Below are positions 1 through 8,565 of a stretch of 58,144 nucleotides of DNA, one piece after another. Location: IMG/VR virus record IMGVR_UViG_3300022591_000010, positions 1 to 58,144 of that record. The stretch is one strand, 5' to 3'. This stretch comes from a virus. Below the pieces are notes generated by a model. That model was not told where the DNA came from. It did not search any database and saw only the letters and a list, made by a program, of their open reading frames with translations. The translations under genes were made by a program, and so were the position numbers. Position 1 is the stretch's first letter. The number at the start of each line of letters is the position of its first letter.

Positions 1-1950
1 CGCATCAAACGCCATACCTTCATACACTCCCTTGAGATCAATAGGGAAGAGAGTCATTCGGGCTTCTTCGTACTCATCTGCAGTACTCTGGGTGTACGGC
101 ATCTGAGGATACACCCCATCATCCATAGCCAAGAACGACACAGTCTTTAGTTGCCCATCATACATATGGAGCGCAGTACCGATAGCAGAAGCCTCTGTCT
201 TAGGGTCAAAGGACACAGTCACTGAGACTGAGTTGTCTGACCAATAACGCTGCGCAGTAGCTGCAAGCGCCATCTTCTCATAGATAGATACTTCCTTCTC
301 TGAACGTACGGCTTCAGACATAATTGGGAAATACACCACCGATGTAGTCTCTGGTGAGTTAACTTCAGGCTCTACGCGGTAATTAGCCATCTTAAATAGT
401 GGCAGCATAGGATCATTGTTAGCAAACCGGATCGTACGAAGGAAGTGCTTGCCGCCTGGTGTCCAGTGCACTCCTGGGGACTCTCCCGCTAGGATCGATA
501 CAGTGCCGGATGGCTTGATCGTAGTAGTCTTGATAGACTCACGAACTCCCAACCATTCTGAGTAACTCTTATCATACTGTTGGACTGTGGCATACCCGTC
601 ATCCATCCATTGGCGGAGAACCGGTAGGCCCTTAGTATCTGCAAAGTTTGCTACGCCAGAGATAGAAGTACCGATGCGGCGGTTACGCTGCATGATCGCA
701 TTTGTCTCTTCCCAGTGAGTTGGGAGAAGCGTTACAGTCTTAGCATAGAGATATGCGAACTTGAGAGTACGCTTGAAGTCTTCCAGATTGTCATGCCGGC
801 CGATATAGGTCTCAACGAGAGTACAACATTCCATAGACTCTAATGATTGTTCGGCACATGGGTTGTATCCAGCAGCACGCCAATCTTTATTGTTAAGTGG
901 GTCAGCTAGGCGACCGTACTGACGTGTGACATCCATCCAGATAACTCCAGGCTCACCGTTGCGGGCGATACCATCAATGACGGGAGTTAGGTCTGTACCT
1001 ACCCCGACTTCTACGGAGTTGTTAGACATCCATCCGTGGCCCATGCGGTCTGGGTTGACTTCGTAATTCTTAAGATTAAGAAATACATCGTCGGTAATCT
1101 TACCCATTAGCAGCTCAGCTGATCTACGGACGTTACCGGAGACTACGCATACGCCGATCAAGTTACCTAGGTCAGCAATATCACGTACTGTTAGTTTTTC
1201 TCCTGCTCGTCCCGCAAAGATTCCGCGGATGTGTGTATGTAGTCGTTCCAAAGGCTCTGAACCCGCAGCCGTTCCTCCAAATGTTTTGATCGGCGTTCCA
1301 GCTGGGCGGATCTGGCTGTAATCAAAGACTGGGCTCTTCTGATCTGGCTTAAGGAAGCTATTGATGACCGACGTGGTACTTTCGAACCAGCCTTCCCGGG
1401 TGTCTGGGATGACGATTGGTTCGGTGTCTGGTTGTGGCTCATAGATTGTGAAATCCTTATCTGCACCCTTGGTGTCGAAACCTACGCCCACTCCGAGCAT
1501 AGATGCCTCCATAAGGAATGCGAATGGCTTGGCCGGATTGAGTTTGCTCATCTCGGCTGTAGATACGAAGGAACAATTCTGCAACGCTGCAGAGTTCTTT
1601 TGGATATTGACAAGTGGGGTACCCATCATCCATAGACCACGTCCAGGTGGGGTCCATTTAAAATTAAACATGCGGTCGAAAGCCTCTTTGGCAGAGGAAG
1701 CCGCCTTGGTATCTGACCAAGGGAGCCGCTGTTGTTTTGCGTAATCCTTTTGGAGGGAGTACATTCCGTTGATGACACGCTCACAGGCATCTACCCAAGT
1801 TTCCTTGGTCCCATCCTCTTTAAGACGAGAGTAGGTCCTGATAAAGGTGATCTCACCTACAGAGTTCCCCGCTGCGTCCATATACCCCCAATTTACCTTC
1901 TTGGAGCGGTACGGGTTTACGAAGTCTTCGGCAAGTTTGAACGAAAACAA
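1..1950 (-). CDS. nrdJ: Adenosylcobalamin-dependent (class II) ribonucleoside-triphosphate reductase, C-terminus cut by window edge
   Basis: Reduces ribonucleotides to deoxyribonucleotides for phage DNA synthesis using a B12 radical. The frame is open for 650 codons from TTG 1950 to the window edge. The monomeric family is usually about 740 residues, so roughly 90 residues including the C-terminal redox cysteines are missing. Visible are an NCSF motif (Cys126, first of the active-site disulphide pair), NPCAE (Cys365, the thiyl-radical cysteine, with Glu367) and Cys376 in a CCTLVET segment (second of the pair). The spacing matches the Lactobacillus-type enzyme. The start is TTG because a TAA sits directly upstream in frame and a GAGG lies 6 bases before it. 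A TAGAAT-type -10 at 2017-2022 could drive it separately. Enzyme identity is secure. Confidence 0.93.
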   Translation of the reverse strand, partial: MFSFKLAEDFVNPYRSKKVNWGYMDAAGNSVGEITFIRTYSRLKEDGTKETWVDACERVINGMYSLQKDYAKQQRLPWSDTKAASSAKEAFDRMFNFKWTPPGRGLWMMGTPLVNIQKNSAALQNCSFVSTAEMSKLNPAKPFAFLMEASMLGVGVGFDTKGADKDFTIYEPQPDTEPIVIPDTREGWFESTTSVINSFLKPDQKSPVFDYSQIRPAGTPIKTFGGTAAGSEPLERLHTHIRGIFAGRAGEKLTVRDIADLGNLIGVCVVSGNVRRSAELLMGKITDDVFLNLKNYEVNPDRMGHGWMSNNSVEVGVGTDLTPVIDGIARNGEPGVIWMDVTRQYGRLADPLNNKDWRAAGYNPCAEQSLESMECCTLVETYIGRHDNLEDFKRTLKFAYLYAKTVTLLPTHWEETNAIMQRNRRIGTSISGVANFADTKGLPVLRQWMDDGYATVQQYDKSYSEWLGVRESIKTTTIKPSGTVSILAGESPGVHWTPGGKHFLRTIRFANNDPMLPLFKMANYRVEPEVNSPETTSVVYFPIMSEAVRSEKEVSIYEKMALAATAQRYWSDNSVSVTVSFDPKTEASAIGTALHMYDGQLKTVSFLAMDDGVYPQMPYTQSTADEYEEARMTLFPIDLKGVYEGMAFDA

Positions 1951-1991
1951 TTAGTGCCTCATTTCTGTTAGTTGTTGACTGTTATCAGGGT

Positions 1992-3467
1992 CTAGCTATT
2001 TAACCCTCTATCTATTATTCTACTAGATTCTCCCTCACTGATGCCACCGTTAGGTAGGTTCTGGAGGATGGTAGCTCTGTCACCAAAGAGTTGGGAAAGG
2101 ACTCCGCCAGAGGTTTGACGCTCTGCCGTGATCCGGATAAACTCCTTGTTTTCTTCTAGTTCCTTCATTTGCCCTACCAACTTAAATAGTCGGTCGAGCT
2201 CTTGTCCGGTGTTAGGATCGGGGTAGCCACCGTTCAATTCTTCAGCATATCGTGCAAAAGCGACTCTAGCGCCCTGCATTTCGATCATAGTTGTCAATAA
2301 TCCCTTAAGTTGATCCTTAGTCTTGATCTCAACCGGCAGGCTGAAAGCGCAAGGATTTGACGGTTTGAAGGCCGGACAGTTGGCCGCTACGAAACAAGTA
2401 TCGCATTGGCGCAATGACACCGAGTTGCTATTTAGTACCGAGACGTCCTTGATAACATCTTTTCCGTCCTCATCTTTTTCAATTACCGTCTTACTTTTTA
2501 CCCCAAATACAGGCAGGATTTGGCGCTCATTTGGCTCTCTATCGGCTAAAACTTTCCTACCCTCAGAAGGTCTGTTATCAGGAAGATTACCCCCTGTTTC
2601 CGCAGTTCCTGGATCATCCTTAAACTCACTGTTATCAGATAACTTCTTACCGCTTCTTTTATCCAAGGCTTTCTCCAGCTGCAGATAGGACCAAATAGCG
2701 AGGCGGGTCACCTCGTTACTATCATCATTAATAATCTTGTCGTAGTCTAGGCCGGCCTTCTCAATGATCGCTTTGTATCTAGGGCGAGCTTGATCTTTTT
2801 GCTTCTTCTGGTAACGAACAAGCTTTGTACCGTTCCAAACAATGGTCTCCCCTCTCATCATTGGGGATAGCCACGAAAGACTACTAGCCGTAGACAGAGC
2901 TACCTGGCGGAGATTGTCCGGCTTAGCGCAGGCAACCCCATGGAACTGAAGGTCAGGGAACTGGCTCAACATAGCCTTAGAACGTGCTGACAGGCTCGTA
3001 TCATCCTCGAGTGACTCTCCGAGTAGGGCAACGTTTGTAAACCGCTCACAGAGGGCATACAAGGCCGTATGACCGGCCTCCTGGTGCCACACAACCCAAA
3101 GCTTATCGCCAAGAATCTCTTGAGCTTGGCTTCGATGGTATGTGTTCCAGGCTTGGCCCATTGCCTTGACGTCCAGCTCTGTAGCGCCTGAAATTCTATC
3201 GGCATTGACAGCTAGGAAGTCCAAGTAACTATCAGCATACTCCTGTAGCTCTCGCTCGGTCAGCTTCAGATCATTGATCTGGTGACCTCCACCATCTACA
3301 TAGACTTTAACATCATCCGGGAATCTTCCCTGGATGAGGTAATCCTTGGTCTTAGGCAGCCCACGTTTGGCCAGGCGGTAATAGTTAATCGATACGTGCT
3401 TGACTCCCATATTAGTTAGGAGGATACGGTGGGACGGCACTTCAGCCCCCATGAAGATTAGGTTCAT
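1992..3467 (-). CDS. TGT/DpdA-like TIM-barrel protein with C-terminal Cys4 module (tentative)
   Basis: 491 residues, not firmly identified. The N-terminal ~230 residues have the feel of tRNA-guanine-transglycosylase-like DpdA proteins, which insert deazaguanines into phage DNA: VDGGGHQ near 58-63, ELD near 97-99, VWH near 126-128, then FHGVACAKPDN (175-185) and a STASSLSWL segment near 192-200 that resembles the S-x-D-S-x-SW region of that family. A charged linker (about 270-350) follows. A separate C-terminal module carries Cys355, Cys358, Cys364 and Cys373 and a long predicted helix pair (about 380-460). No queuosine biosynthesis gene is seen in this window, so the substrate is unclear. It overlaps the HAD-like gene by 4 bases (ATGA). 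Confidence 0.4.
   Translation of the reverse strand: MNLIFMGAEVPSHRILLTNMGVKHVSINYYRLAKRGLPKTKDYLIQGRFPDDVKVYVDGGGHQINDLKLTERELQEYADSYLDFLAVNADRISGATELDVKAMGQAWNTYHRSQAQEILGDKLWVVWHQEAGHTALYALCERFTNVALLGESLEDDTSLSARSKAMLSQFPDLQFHGVACAKPDNLRQVALSTASSLSWLSPMMRGETIVWNGTKLVRYQKKQKDQARPRYKAIIEKAGLDYDKIINDDSNEVTRLAIWSYLQLEKALDKRSGKKLSDNSEFKDDPGTAETGGNLPDNRPSEGRKVLADREPNERQILPVFGVKSKTVIEKDEDGKDVIKDVSVLNSNSVSLRQCDTCFVAANCPAFKPSNPCAFSLPVEIKTKDQLKGLLTTMIEMQGARVAFARYAEELNGGYPDPNTGQELDRLFKLVGQMKELEENKEFIRITAERQTSGGVLSQLFGDRATILQNLPNGGISEGESSRIIDRGLNS
2017..2025 (-). promoter_or_regulatory. Putative promoter for nrdJ (TAG-TAGAAT -10)
   Basis: The minus strand reads TAGTAGAATAATAGATAGAGG here, inside the 3' end of the upstream gene. 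The TAG-TAGAAT core is the same as at 56656-56664 and close to the GCGG-TAGAAT sites at 4033-4038 and 32568-32573. No good -35 is visible. It would give nrdJ a leader of about 60 bases. Confidence 0.45.
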
Positions 3468-3925
3468 TCGAAGCGGTTCACCCTGCTACCCAAATGGGCA
3501 TCGAGCAGAGCGTCCTTTTGACGATCCACTTCGGTCTGGAGATCTTCCCAGGCTTTTACATTGCGGGTAGTTCTAACAAAGCGCGGAGAAGCAAACATAA
3601 TAGTTGGGATACCCATTGCCAGAGCTTCGGCACAGAAGTCTGAATCTGAATCGATAAAGAGCTCAACCTTACCTTTAGACTTTGCTACAGCTAGATGTCG
3701 GGAGCGTAATTCCTGGCCAACAAAGAACATACTACTATCATAGATCTCGCCGTAGCCCACAATCATGTGGCTACGAAGCCAGTGCTCAGTCTTTTTGGTA
3801 TCCATGTCAGATGAGAGTACGACACGATAAAACTCTGAAAGAATTCTGAACAGCTTGATGCCCTCTGGGATAGGGTCGCCCGTCTCAGTCTTTAAAACAC
3901 CCTCTAAAGCAATTATCGCTGACAT
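3464..3925 (-). CDS. HAD-superfamily-like protein lacking the usual nucleophile
   Basis: 153 residues. The N-terminus IIALEGVL aligns with the HAD motif I (D-x-D-G-x-L), but the first Asp is Ala and the second is Glu. A motif II-like LSSD lies near residues 37-40, and LFIDSD followed by an alternating hydrophobic stretch and GIPTIMFA near 90-112 resembles motif IV and the last Rossmann strand. Phages of Actinobacteria often carry small HAD proteins, but without the nucleophilic Asp phosphatase activity is doubtful; a binding or structural role is possible (inference). It is coupled to its neighbours by TAATG upstream and ATGA downstream. Confidence 0.6.
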   Translation of the reverse strand: MSAIIALEGVLKTETGDPIPEGIKLFRILSEFYRVVLSSDMDTKKTEHWLRSHMIVGYGEIYDSSMFFVGQELRSRHLAVAKSKGKVELFIDSDSDFCAEALAMGIPTIMFASPRFVRTTRNVKAWEDLQTEVDRQKDALLDAHLGSRVNRFE

Positions 3926-4026
3926 TATTCCTCTTCATCGTTGTCCAAATGTTTCTGCTCGCAATGTCTTGCGAGAGAAGTTACCACGTACATCTTGTTG
4001 CATAACTGGCATTGGTACCTGTCCAT
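3925..4026 (-). CDS. 33-residue C2H2-type zinc-finger protein
   Basis: A very short gene: 33 residues with Cys6-x2-Cys9-x11-His21-x4-His26, a single C2H2 zinc finger, followed by an acidic tail. The fold suggests nucleic acid or protein binding. The stop overlaps the next start (TAATG), so it is translationally coupled to the HAD-like gene. A -10-like TAGAAT at 4033-4038 ends six bases before the ATG, so the transcript probably begins at the start codon (leaderless). The intact zinc-ligand pattern and gene coupling make it likely real despite its size. Confidence 0.7.
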   Translation of the reverse strand: MDRYQCQLCNKMYVVTSLARHCEQKHLDNDEEE

Positions 4027-4032
4027 ACACCT

Positions 4033-4041
4033 ATTCTACCG
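4033..4041 (-). promoter_or_regulatory. Promoter placing the start site at the ATG of the zinc-finger gene
   Basis: The minus strand reads GCGG-TAGAAT-AGGTGT-ATG. The six-base discriminator puts +1 on the A of ATG 4026, so the message would be leaderless. The GCGGTAGAAT core recurs at 32568-32577. Confidence 0.55.
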
Positions 4042-4953
4042 CAAAGTTCTCCTGATAAGTGTAGAAGTGTCTGGTAGCTCTACGCCGTAAAGCTCTTTAT
4101 TCTCTTGTTTTACTCTGGAATCCCTTTGATCTTTAATAGATCTTAGAGCCTGGACCGCACCAGATTTCTTTCCAGCCTGCCAACGGTAATTATTATAATC
4201 TGCGTATCCTGCGCCGGTTTGGCTGAAGGCTTTCTTACGACCATGGTGTATATCATCGAAGTAAGCAGCAGCTTGATCTTGAGCTAACTTGATCTTACGT
4301 TCAGCATTGATCTGGTATGCGCTGTTGGTAGAAGATCTAAGTTCATTAATAGCGTCATTGTGACGAGTCAGAATCTCTGAAGCCATCTCGTAATCACGAT
4401 TAGCTTTTTGCTCCCACTCTCGACTATATGGCGCTTGAGTGTTCTTGCTTGGAGGTACAGTCCAGAAGTCGCCAATCAAATCGTAAGCAGCGTATGGATT
4501 TATGTTTCTAATATCCGTTTGCTGGTTAACATAGAATGTAAGCTCATAGCCATTCCAATTCCTAGTATTAGGCATGATTTCAGCATTGAACCCCTCATTA
4601 AACATAGCGGCGATCTCTTGATCGCTGTAACCCGCATACTCAGGATTACTCTGGCGGAACTTTGTATACTCTACGCCTACTAGGCAATCTAGATCACCAG
4701 GTTGGCGAGATGCCTCCCATTGATAGGAGACTCCGGACCCAGCTAGCCAAGCCTTAGTCCAACGATGTGGGTCATTGAAGTTACGGATTAGGTAGTCAAA
4801 GAGAATAGAAAGTATGCCCTCTCTTATTGTCAGCCTAAGTTCCATATCTTGGAAGAGCTCTGGATCTAGCTCATTCGAAGGAGCACTAAAATACGAAGTA
4901 GCCCCGGGCGTGATGCCCGGAGCTGCTGCGTAACTGTACTTTTCCATACCCAT
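4036..4953 (-). CDS. Nucleotidyltransferase-fold protein
   Basis: 305 residues. The segment WLAGSG near residue 69, followed about 15 residues on by GDLDCLVGV, matches the GS...DxD signature of Pol-beta-like nucleotidyltransferases, and YELTFYVN near 147-154 could supply the third strand. The C-terminal third is helical, charged and rich in Lys, Arg and Glu, likely coiled. Such proteins are common and mostly uncharacterised in phages of Actinobacteria; the acceptor (RNA, protein or small molecule) cannot be told. It overlaps the promoter of the zinc-finger gene downstream. Confidence 0.65.
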   Translation of the reverse strand: MGMEKYSYAAAPGITPGATSYFSAPSNELDPELFQDMELRLTIREGILSILFDYLIRNFNDPHRWTKAWLAGSGVSYQWEASRQPGDLDCLVGVEYTKFRQSNPEYAGYSDQEIAAMFNEGFNAEIMPNTRNWNGYELTFYVNQQTDIRNINPYAAYDLIGDFWTVPPSKNTQAPYSREWEQKANRDYEMASEILTRHNDAINELRSSTNSAYQINAERKIKLAQDQAAAYFDDIHHGRKKAFSQTGAGYADYNNYRWQAGKKSGAVQALRSIKDQRDSRVKQENKELYGVELPDTSTLIRRTLR

Positions 4954-5002
4954 ATTCTTCCATCCCTTACGTCATTACGTCTCGGCTTGAAGGGTACGAA
5001 TA

Positions 5003-5311
5003 TTAAGCGGAGATAGTGTCTCCGGTTGCCCCTACTGACTGATCTGCCTGAATTCGCAAAGAAGTGTACTCTGCGGATGCTTGGGCCTGAAGATCCATGA
5101 GGATTTCAGAGACATAGCGGCGGATCTCGATAAGAGTGGCTTCTCGTTCTACTGGAATAGAGAATAGAGAAAGGTTCTTTTCAATGTAAACTGTACCCTC
5201 ATCGTTGACGAGTACGGCAAAACCGTACTTAAACGCTGGCAACTCTGGAGTTGACTGGTCTGCGTTCGGTGTGGTATCTGGTGTGGTATCTTTTGTTGTA
5301 TCTTCTGACAT
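5003..5311 (-). CDS. Hypothetical protein, 102 residues
   Basis: Not recognised. The first 25 residues are Thr/Asp/Pro-rich and probably disordered (repeated DTTPD/DTTKD units). The rest is a compact domain with a YGFAVLVNDEGTVYI strand pair and a helix (about 60-90). Start ATG 5311 is preceded by AAGGAGACAAA, a good ribosome site. It lies 11 bases after the 194-residue gene and is presumably cotranscribed from the 5925-5945 promoter. Confidence 0.7.
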   Translation of the reverse strand: MSEDTTKDTTPDTTPNADQSTPELPAFKYGFAVLVNDEGTVYIEKNLSLFSIPVEREATLIEIRRYVSEILMDLQAQASAEYTSLRIQADQSVGATGDTISA

Positions 5312-5322
5312 TTTGTGTCTCC

Positions 5323-5907
5323 TTATTCGTACATGCCGGCTTTTTTACGATTTTGTTCTACTACGAACGTCTTAGCTGGACAGAAGTCGCAAAGGTATAC
5401 CTTAGTACTCTGAGATTTTGCGGCACTGGCCAACCCGAGATCCTTTCGGATATCGTCGGTACCTTTCGGAACCAATCTTTTACTTTCTACCTTCCAATCG
5501 TAACACCCCTCTACAGGGCGGAGATGAAGGTTAAAGCACTTCATGGCGTCTTCGCCAAAAGTAGCCTTAGTTGTATAGTAGTCTGGGTCAATGTCTGCAA
5601 GTCCTCCACCAACACGGTTACGAAGGTTTTCAATAACTTGCTTTCTTACCTCGGGGCGAGAGTAAAGTTTGACTCCGATTTTAGATAGAAAACCGGTATG
5701 AGGAATACCAGCAGACTCATGCTTCTCTACAAGAACTTGAAGCAAAACATCGTCATCTGGATGACCTTCAAAATCTGGAAGCTCTTCAATAGTCTTACAG
5801 TTGTAACAATAGAGCAGACGAATTTTAGGACCGGTGTCCTTGATCTCTGTGTACTTGCCTTCATCGGCAGCGCCTGCGCCACCTTGTCCAAGAATTGGAA
5901 CGCCCAT
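5323..5907 (-). CDS. Hypothetical protein with two CxxC motifs, 194 residues
   Basis: Function not recognised. Two CxxC pairs, YCYNC near residues 33-37 and CDFC near 173-176, probably bind one zinc between N- and C-terminal parts. The first ~15 residues are Gly-rich. The middle is alpha/beta with many charged residues. ATG 5907 has AAGGAGG seven bases upstream. The gene is the first after the strongest copy of the repeated promoter (5925-5945), so it leads a transcript with the 102-residue gene and probably those beyond. Confidence 0.72.
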   Translation of the reverse strand: MGVPILGQGGAGAADEGKYTEIKDTGPKIRLLYCYNCKTIEELPDFEGHPDDDVLLQVLVEKHESAGIPHTGFLSKIGVKLYSRPEVRKQVIENLRNRVGGGLADIDPDYYTTKATFGEDAMKCFNLHLRPVEGCYDWKVESKRLVPKGTDDIRKDLGLASAAKSQSTKVYLCDFCPAKTFVVEQNRKKAGMYE

Positions 5908-5924
5908 ATGTCCTCCTTATTGTG

Positions 5925-5945
5925 CCCCTATTAAATATTGTACCA
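5925..5945 (-). promoter_or_regulatory. Repeated phage promoter box, copy 1
   Basis: The minus strand reads TGG-TACAAT then ATTTAATAGGGG: an extended -10 (TGnTANNNT) at 5937-5945 followed by a conserved initially transcribed segment. No convincing -35. It lies 18 bases upstream of ATG 5907. Confidence 0.7.
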
Positions 5946-5947
5946 CA

Positions 5948-7444
5948 CTATTCGTTGCCGGACTCTAGCTCTGGACGTCCTGCGGATTCATTAAATGCTT
6001 TACGACTACGTCCATAGGCAAGTTGTTCTCTAGGGGACATCTTTTTAACAGATTCTATCTCACGAAGTCTCGCTGCTGTAAGCGCCTCTACATTTGAAAT
6101 AGCAGTGCCTTGTTCCCCTACTTGCTTAGTAAGTCTTTCTTCAGCAAATTTTTCCAAAGGAGTTGCAGCTCTGGCGCCAGTAAACTCATCATTAACAATC
6201 ATATGAGCAGGAAGAGTTTGCTTAGCCCACTCCGCTTCAGAACCATAAGGGACAGACTCACGGGTAGCGGCTTCACTAGGAAGACTTTGTCCTACACGCT
6301 TAGGTCGTTCTGGCACAGGGCCGGAAGCATTTCTTACGTCAGGTGCATCATCTCCTTCAGCCCAACCAGGCCTACGCAAAACTCCCGCAGAGTTCTTACC
6401 TTTAAGACTAAAGCCACTATATGATGAGTAACCTTGAGGAGTTGGAGCATCCTTTGCTGCATTCTCTACTGTTCTGGTATAAATTGCAGAACAGATAGGG
6501 CAGTCTTTTAGATCTTTGCTAGCCCCTGGAGAGTGATAGGTCTCCATATGCTCATCATGCTCTTCTGGAGTAATATCGCTTGTTGACCTCAAATTTTCAA
6601 GAGCTCTATTAAGCAGGTCTTCTTGCTCTAAGTTGCTACGACGCTTTTTAACATCAAAAAGTGGCCCACGCAAAGACGCACCACGCCTACCCGCAGCTGG
6701 TCCGCCAGTTTCATGTCCCCACAAAACGTCTGCAGGTGGAAGTGTTACAGATCTAGGAGGTGTAGGTGAGTCTGATGAGCCTGGGAAATAATAACCGCCA
6801 GTCAATAAGCTGGACTCCATAGTACCGGTAGCGCTATCTTTCATTGCTTGAAGACGTGCTTTGTGCTTTTCTATATCTTGTGGCTTGATAGGATCAAATC
6901 TAATATCAGGATCTGCCTGGTGTTGTATCTGCTTTAGTTGCAAATGGTGCTTACAAAGAACATAGGGAGTTGTAGTAAATGGATTGTCTTTAGCACTAGA
7001 CATGAAGTGAGTTCCTTCAGAGCCACCAGGCCCATGCTGGTAAGAATTACCTGGAACATCACAAGTTAGCCCTAGTTTTCCTGGAATACTTTGACGTAGA
7101 TCTGTTAGGCCTGGACCAGAAGCAGTAAAGGAAGCAACTCCTCTAGGATCATTGTTACCCGGAAGAGTTGAGAGGATCTCCCCGCCATCTTCGTGCAAAT
7201 GCTCTGGGATACCTTCAGTAGTTACTCCTGGAGTAGTCTGATTATGACGGGCTACAATCCTATTTCCCGACTTAATTACTCTACGAGAAGATCTATCTGG
7301 AGCCGGCTTATCATAGCTAGGACTAAAACCTTCGGGAATACCAAAATCTTCTGAAGCGGAAGCATCAGAAGAAACCTCGACATTGCCATTAAAGGCATTG
7401 GAGGTTGCATAGATATCCTGAGAGGATACGTCTTTTTTAGCCAT
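5948..7444 (-). CDS. Large, mostly disordered hypothetical protein, 498 residues
   Basis: Not recognised. Composition is Pro/Gly/Ser/Glu-rich with few hydrophobic runs, so much of it is probably disordered. One structured element is visible: HMETYH near residue 300 followed about 16 residues later by CPIC, a His2Cys2 zinc site. It ends three bases after the repeated promoter box begins. It is followed and preceded by short genes of similar polar composition, suggesting a set of co-expressed accessory or virion-associated proteins (inference). Confidence 0.7.
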   Translation of the reverse strand: MAKKDVSSQDIYATSNAFNGNVEVSSDASASEDFGIPEGFSPSYDKPAPDRSSRRVIKSGNRIVARHNQTTPGVTTEGIPEHLHEDGGEILSTLPGNNDPRGVASFTASGPGLTDLRQSIPGKLGLTCDVPGNSYQHGPGGSEGTHFMSSAKDNPFTTTPYVLCKHHLQLKQIQHQADPDIRFDPIKPQDIEKHKARLQAMKDSATGTMESSLLTGGYYFPGSSDSPTPPRSVTLPPADVLWGHETGGPAAGRRGASLRGPLFDVKKRRSNLEQEDLLNRALENLRSTSDITPEEHDEHMETYHSPGASKDLKDCPICSAIYTRTVENAAKDAPTPQGYSSYSGFSLKGKNSAGVLRRPGWAEGDDAPDVRNASGPVPERPKRVGQSLPSEAATRESVPYGSEAEWAKQTLPAHMIVNDEFTGARAATPLEKFAEERLTKQVGEQGTAISNVEALTAARLREIESVKKMSPREQLAYGRSRKAFNESAGRPELESGNE

Positions 7445-7447
7445 GGG

Positions 7448-7678
7448 TTATTTACCCTTGTTCTTAGGCTTCTTACCGCTAATGTCGATCTCTTTGCCAG
7501 AAGCATCACGACGGATATTATTATTGTCTACTTCTTCATCTGAAGATGCATAATCTGGGTGGTCTTTAGGTAATGCAGCACGACGAGCCATATCTTGTTG
7601 AAGGCGTGTTTTAAACTCAGCAGCACGAGAGACAAATACGGGCTTGCGAGCACCTGAACGATCTGGTAGATCTGACAT
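7448..7678 (-). CDS. Small basic hypothetical protein, 76 residues
   Basis: Not recognised. N-terminal Arg-rich half (RSGARK, FKTRLQQDMARRA) then an acidic patch (SDEEVDNNN) and a Lys-rich tail ending KKPKNKGK. It abuts the 498-residue gene with three bases between and overlaps the stop of the upstream gene by one base, so it is a cassette member. No domain is visible. Confidence 0.65.
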   Translation of the reverse strand: MSDLPDRSGARKPVFVSRAAEFKTRLQQDMARRAALPKDHPDYASSDEEVDNNNIRRDASGKEIDISGKKPKNKGK

Positions 7679-8004
7679 TAGTATCCCTCCGGTGGGGTCT
7701 TACGTTCTCTAATTGCAAAGCCATTCATAATAGAGCTTACATTGCCCTCTTTAAATGTTTGAGGGGCAACACCTTGTGCATGGTGCTGATTAACAATATC
7801 CTGAGCATGAGGCAAATCTGATGCTCTTACAACCATATCTTGGTGCTCTGTAGATCCATGATCAAAATGGTCACTACGACCCATAGAGGCTTCGTCAAGG
7901 CCAAGATACCCACTAACTGCTTTACCGACTTTTTTAATGTCGTTAGCAGCACGTGAGTTCTTAATCTTGCCTATACGGCCTTTATGCCATGGGTCTTTAG
8001 CCAT
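7678..8004 (-). CDS. Hypothetical protein, 108 residues
   Basis: Not recognised. The start chosen is ATG 8004, two bases after the TAA of the upstream gene, rather than an upstream start at 8061 that would lie wholly inside it. The N-terminus is basic (KDPWHKGRIGKIK), followed by a helix with a His-rich patch (SDHFDHGSTEHQD). It stops in a one-base overlap with the next gene. Confidence 0.65.
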   Translation of the reverse strand: MAKDPWHKGRIGKIKNSRAANDIKKVGKAVSGYLGLDEASMGRSDHFDHGSTEHQDMVVRASDLPHAQDIVNQHHAQGVAPQTFKEGNVSSIMNGFAIRERKTPPEGY

Positions 8005-8005
8005 T

Positions 8006-8284
8006 TTAGTAGTTAGCACCCATCTGATCATTCTCAACATGCGCAACTGGTGTAGCTGCACGTGCCTTTGAAGCAGCTGAGCTAGCTCCTGGAGCTACCT
8101 TGCTTGGCGCCTCTTGATCAATAAAATCATAGTTCCAATATGGGTGAAGCGCACGACGGTTAGCCAACATGATGTCTTCGCCTGTACCTGGAGCTACAGT
8201 TGTGTTAGGACGTACCTTGCGATACTTTCCGTCAGTAGCGCCATCTTTCATGCTGTTGTTAAGAGACTTATTTTCTGTACGCAT
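8006..8284 (-). CDS. Hypothetical protein, 92 residues
   Basis: Not recognised. Polar, with NTTVAPGTGEDIMLANRRALHPYWNYDF in two short segments that look like the only ordered part, followed by an Ala/Ser-rich tail. It starts in a TAATG overlap with the upstream gene. Gene-tight packing supports it being real. Confidence 0.65.
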   Translation of the reverse strand: MRTENKSLNNSMKDGATDGKYRKVRPNTTVAPGTGEDIMLANRRALHPYWNYDFIDQEAPSKVAPGASSAASKARAATPVAHVENDQMGANY

Positions 8285-8565
8285 TAGTCATTGTCCTTTG
8301 TTAGTCTTGCGGGGTAAACTCCCTCGTAACCGCCCTTATCATTAATTGGCCAACCATGTTCATCTTCCCCTTTAAGCCGAACATGTCCACGTCCAAGGGC
8401 AACCGATTCACCGGTCCTCATATTTACTGAATCAACAGCCATTCTGTCAAATCCTGGATTAAGAGCTCGCATAGTTGCTTGATGACCAGCCATACCCATT
8501 TCAGTAGCCTTAAATGCTTTAGCTTTACGAGCAGCATGGTCTTCTCTACGAGGTAAGAACTTCAT
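8284..8565 (-). CDS. Hypothetical protein, 93 residues
   Basis: Not recognised. Begins with a basic segment (KFLPRREDHAARKAKAFK) and continues with polar sequence rich in Gly and charged residues (VALGRGHVRLKGEDEHG). Start and stop both overlap neighbours by one base (TAATG), typical of translational coupling. Confidence 0.65.
   Translation of the reverse strand: MKFLPRREDHAARKAKAFKATEMGMAGHQATMRALNPGFDRMAVDSVNMRTGESVALGRGHVRLKGEDEHGWPINDKGGYEGVYPARLTKDND

Noticed and set aside
1432-1971. Several plus-strand frames near the left end
   Set aside because: All lie opposite the ribonucleotide reductase frame, which is continuous and has all active-site cysteines.
5251-5688. 145-codon frame on the plus strand
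   Set aside because: Covers parts of two minus-strand genes with ribosome sites and has no domain signature.
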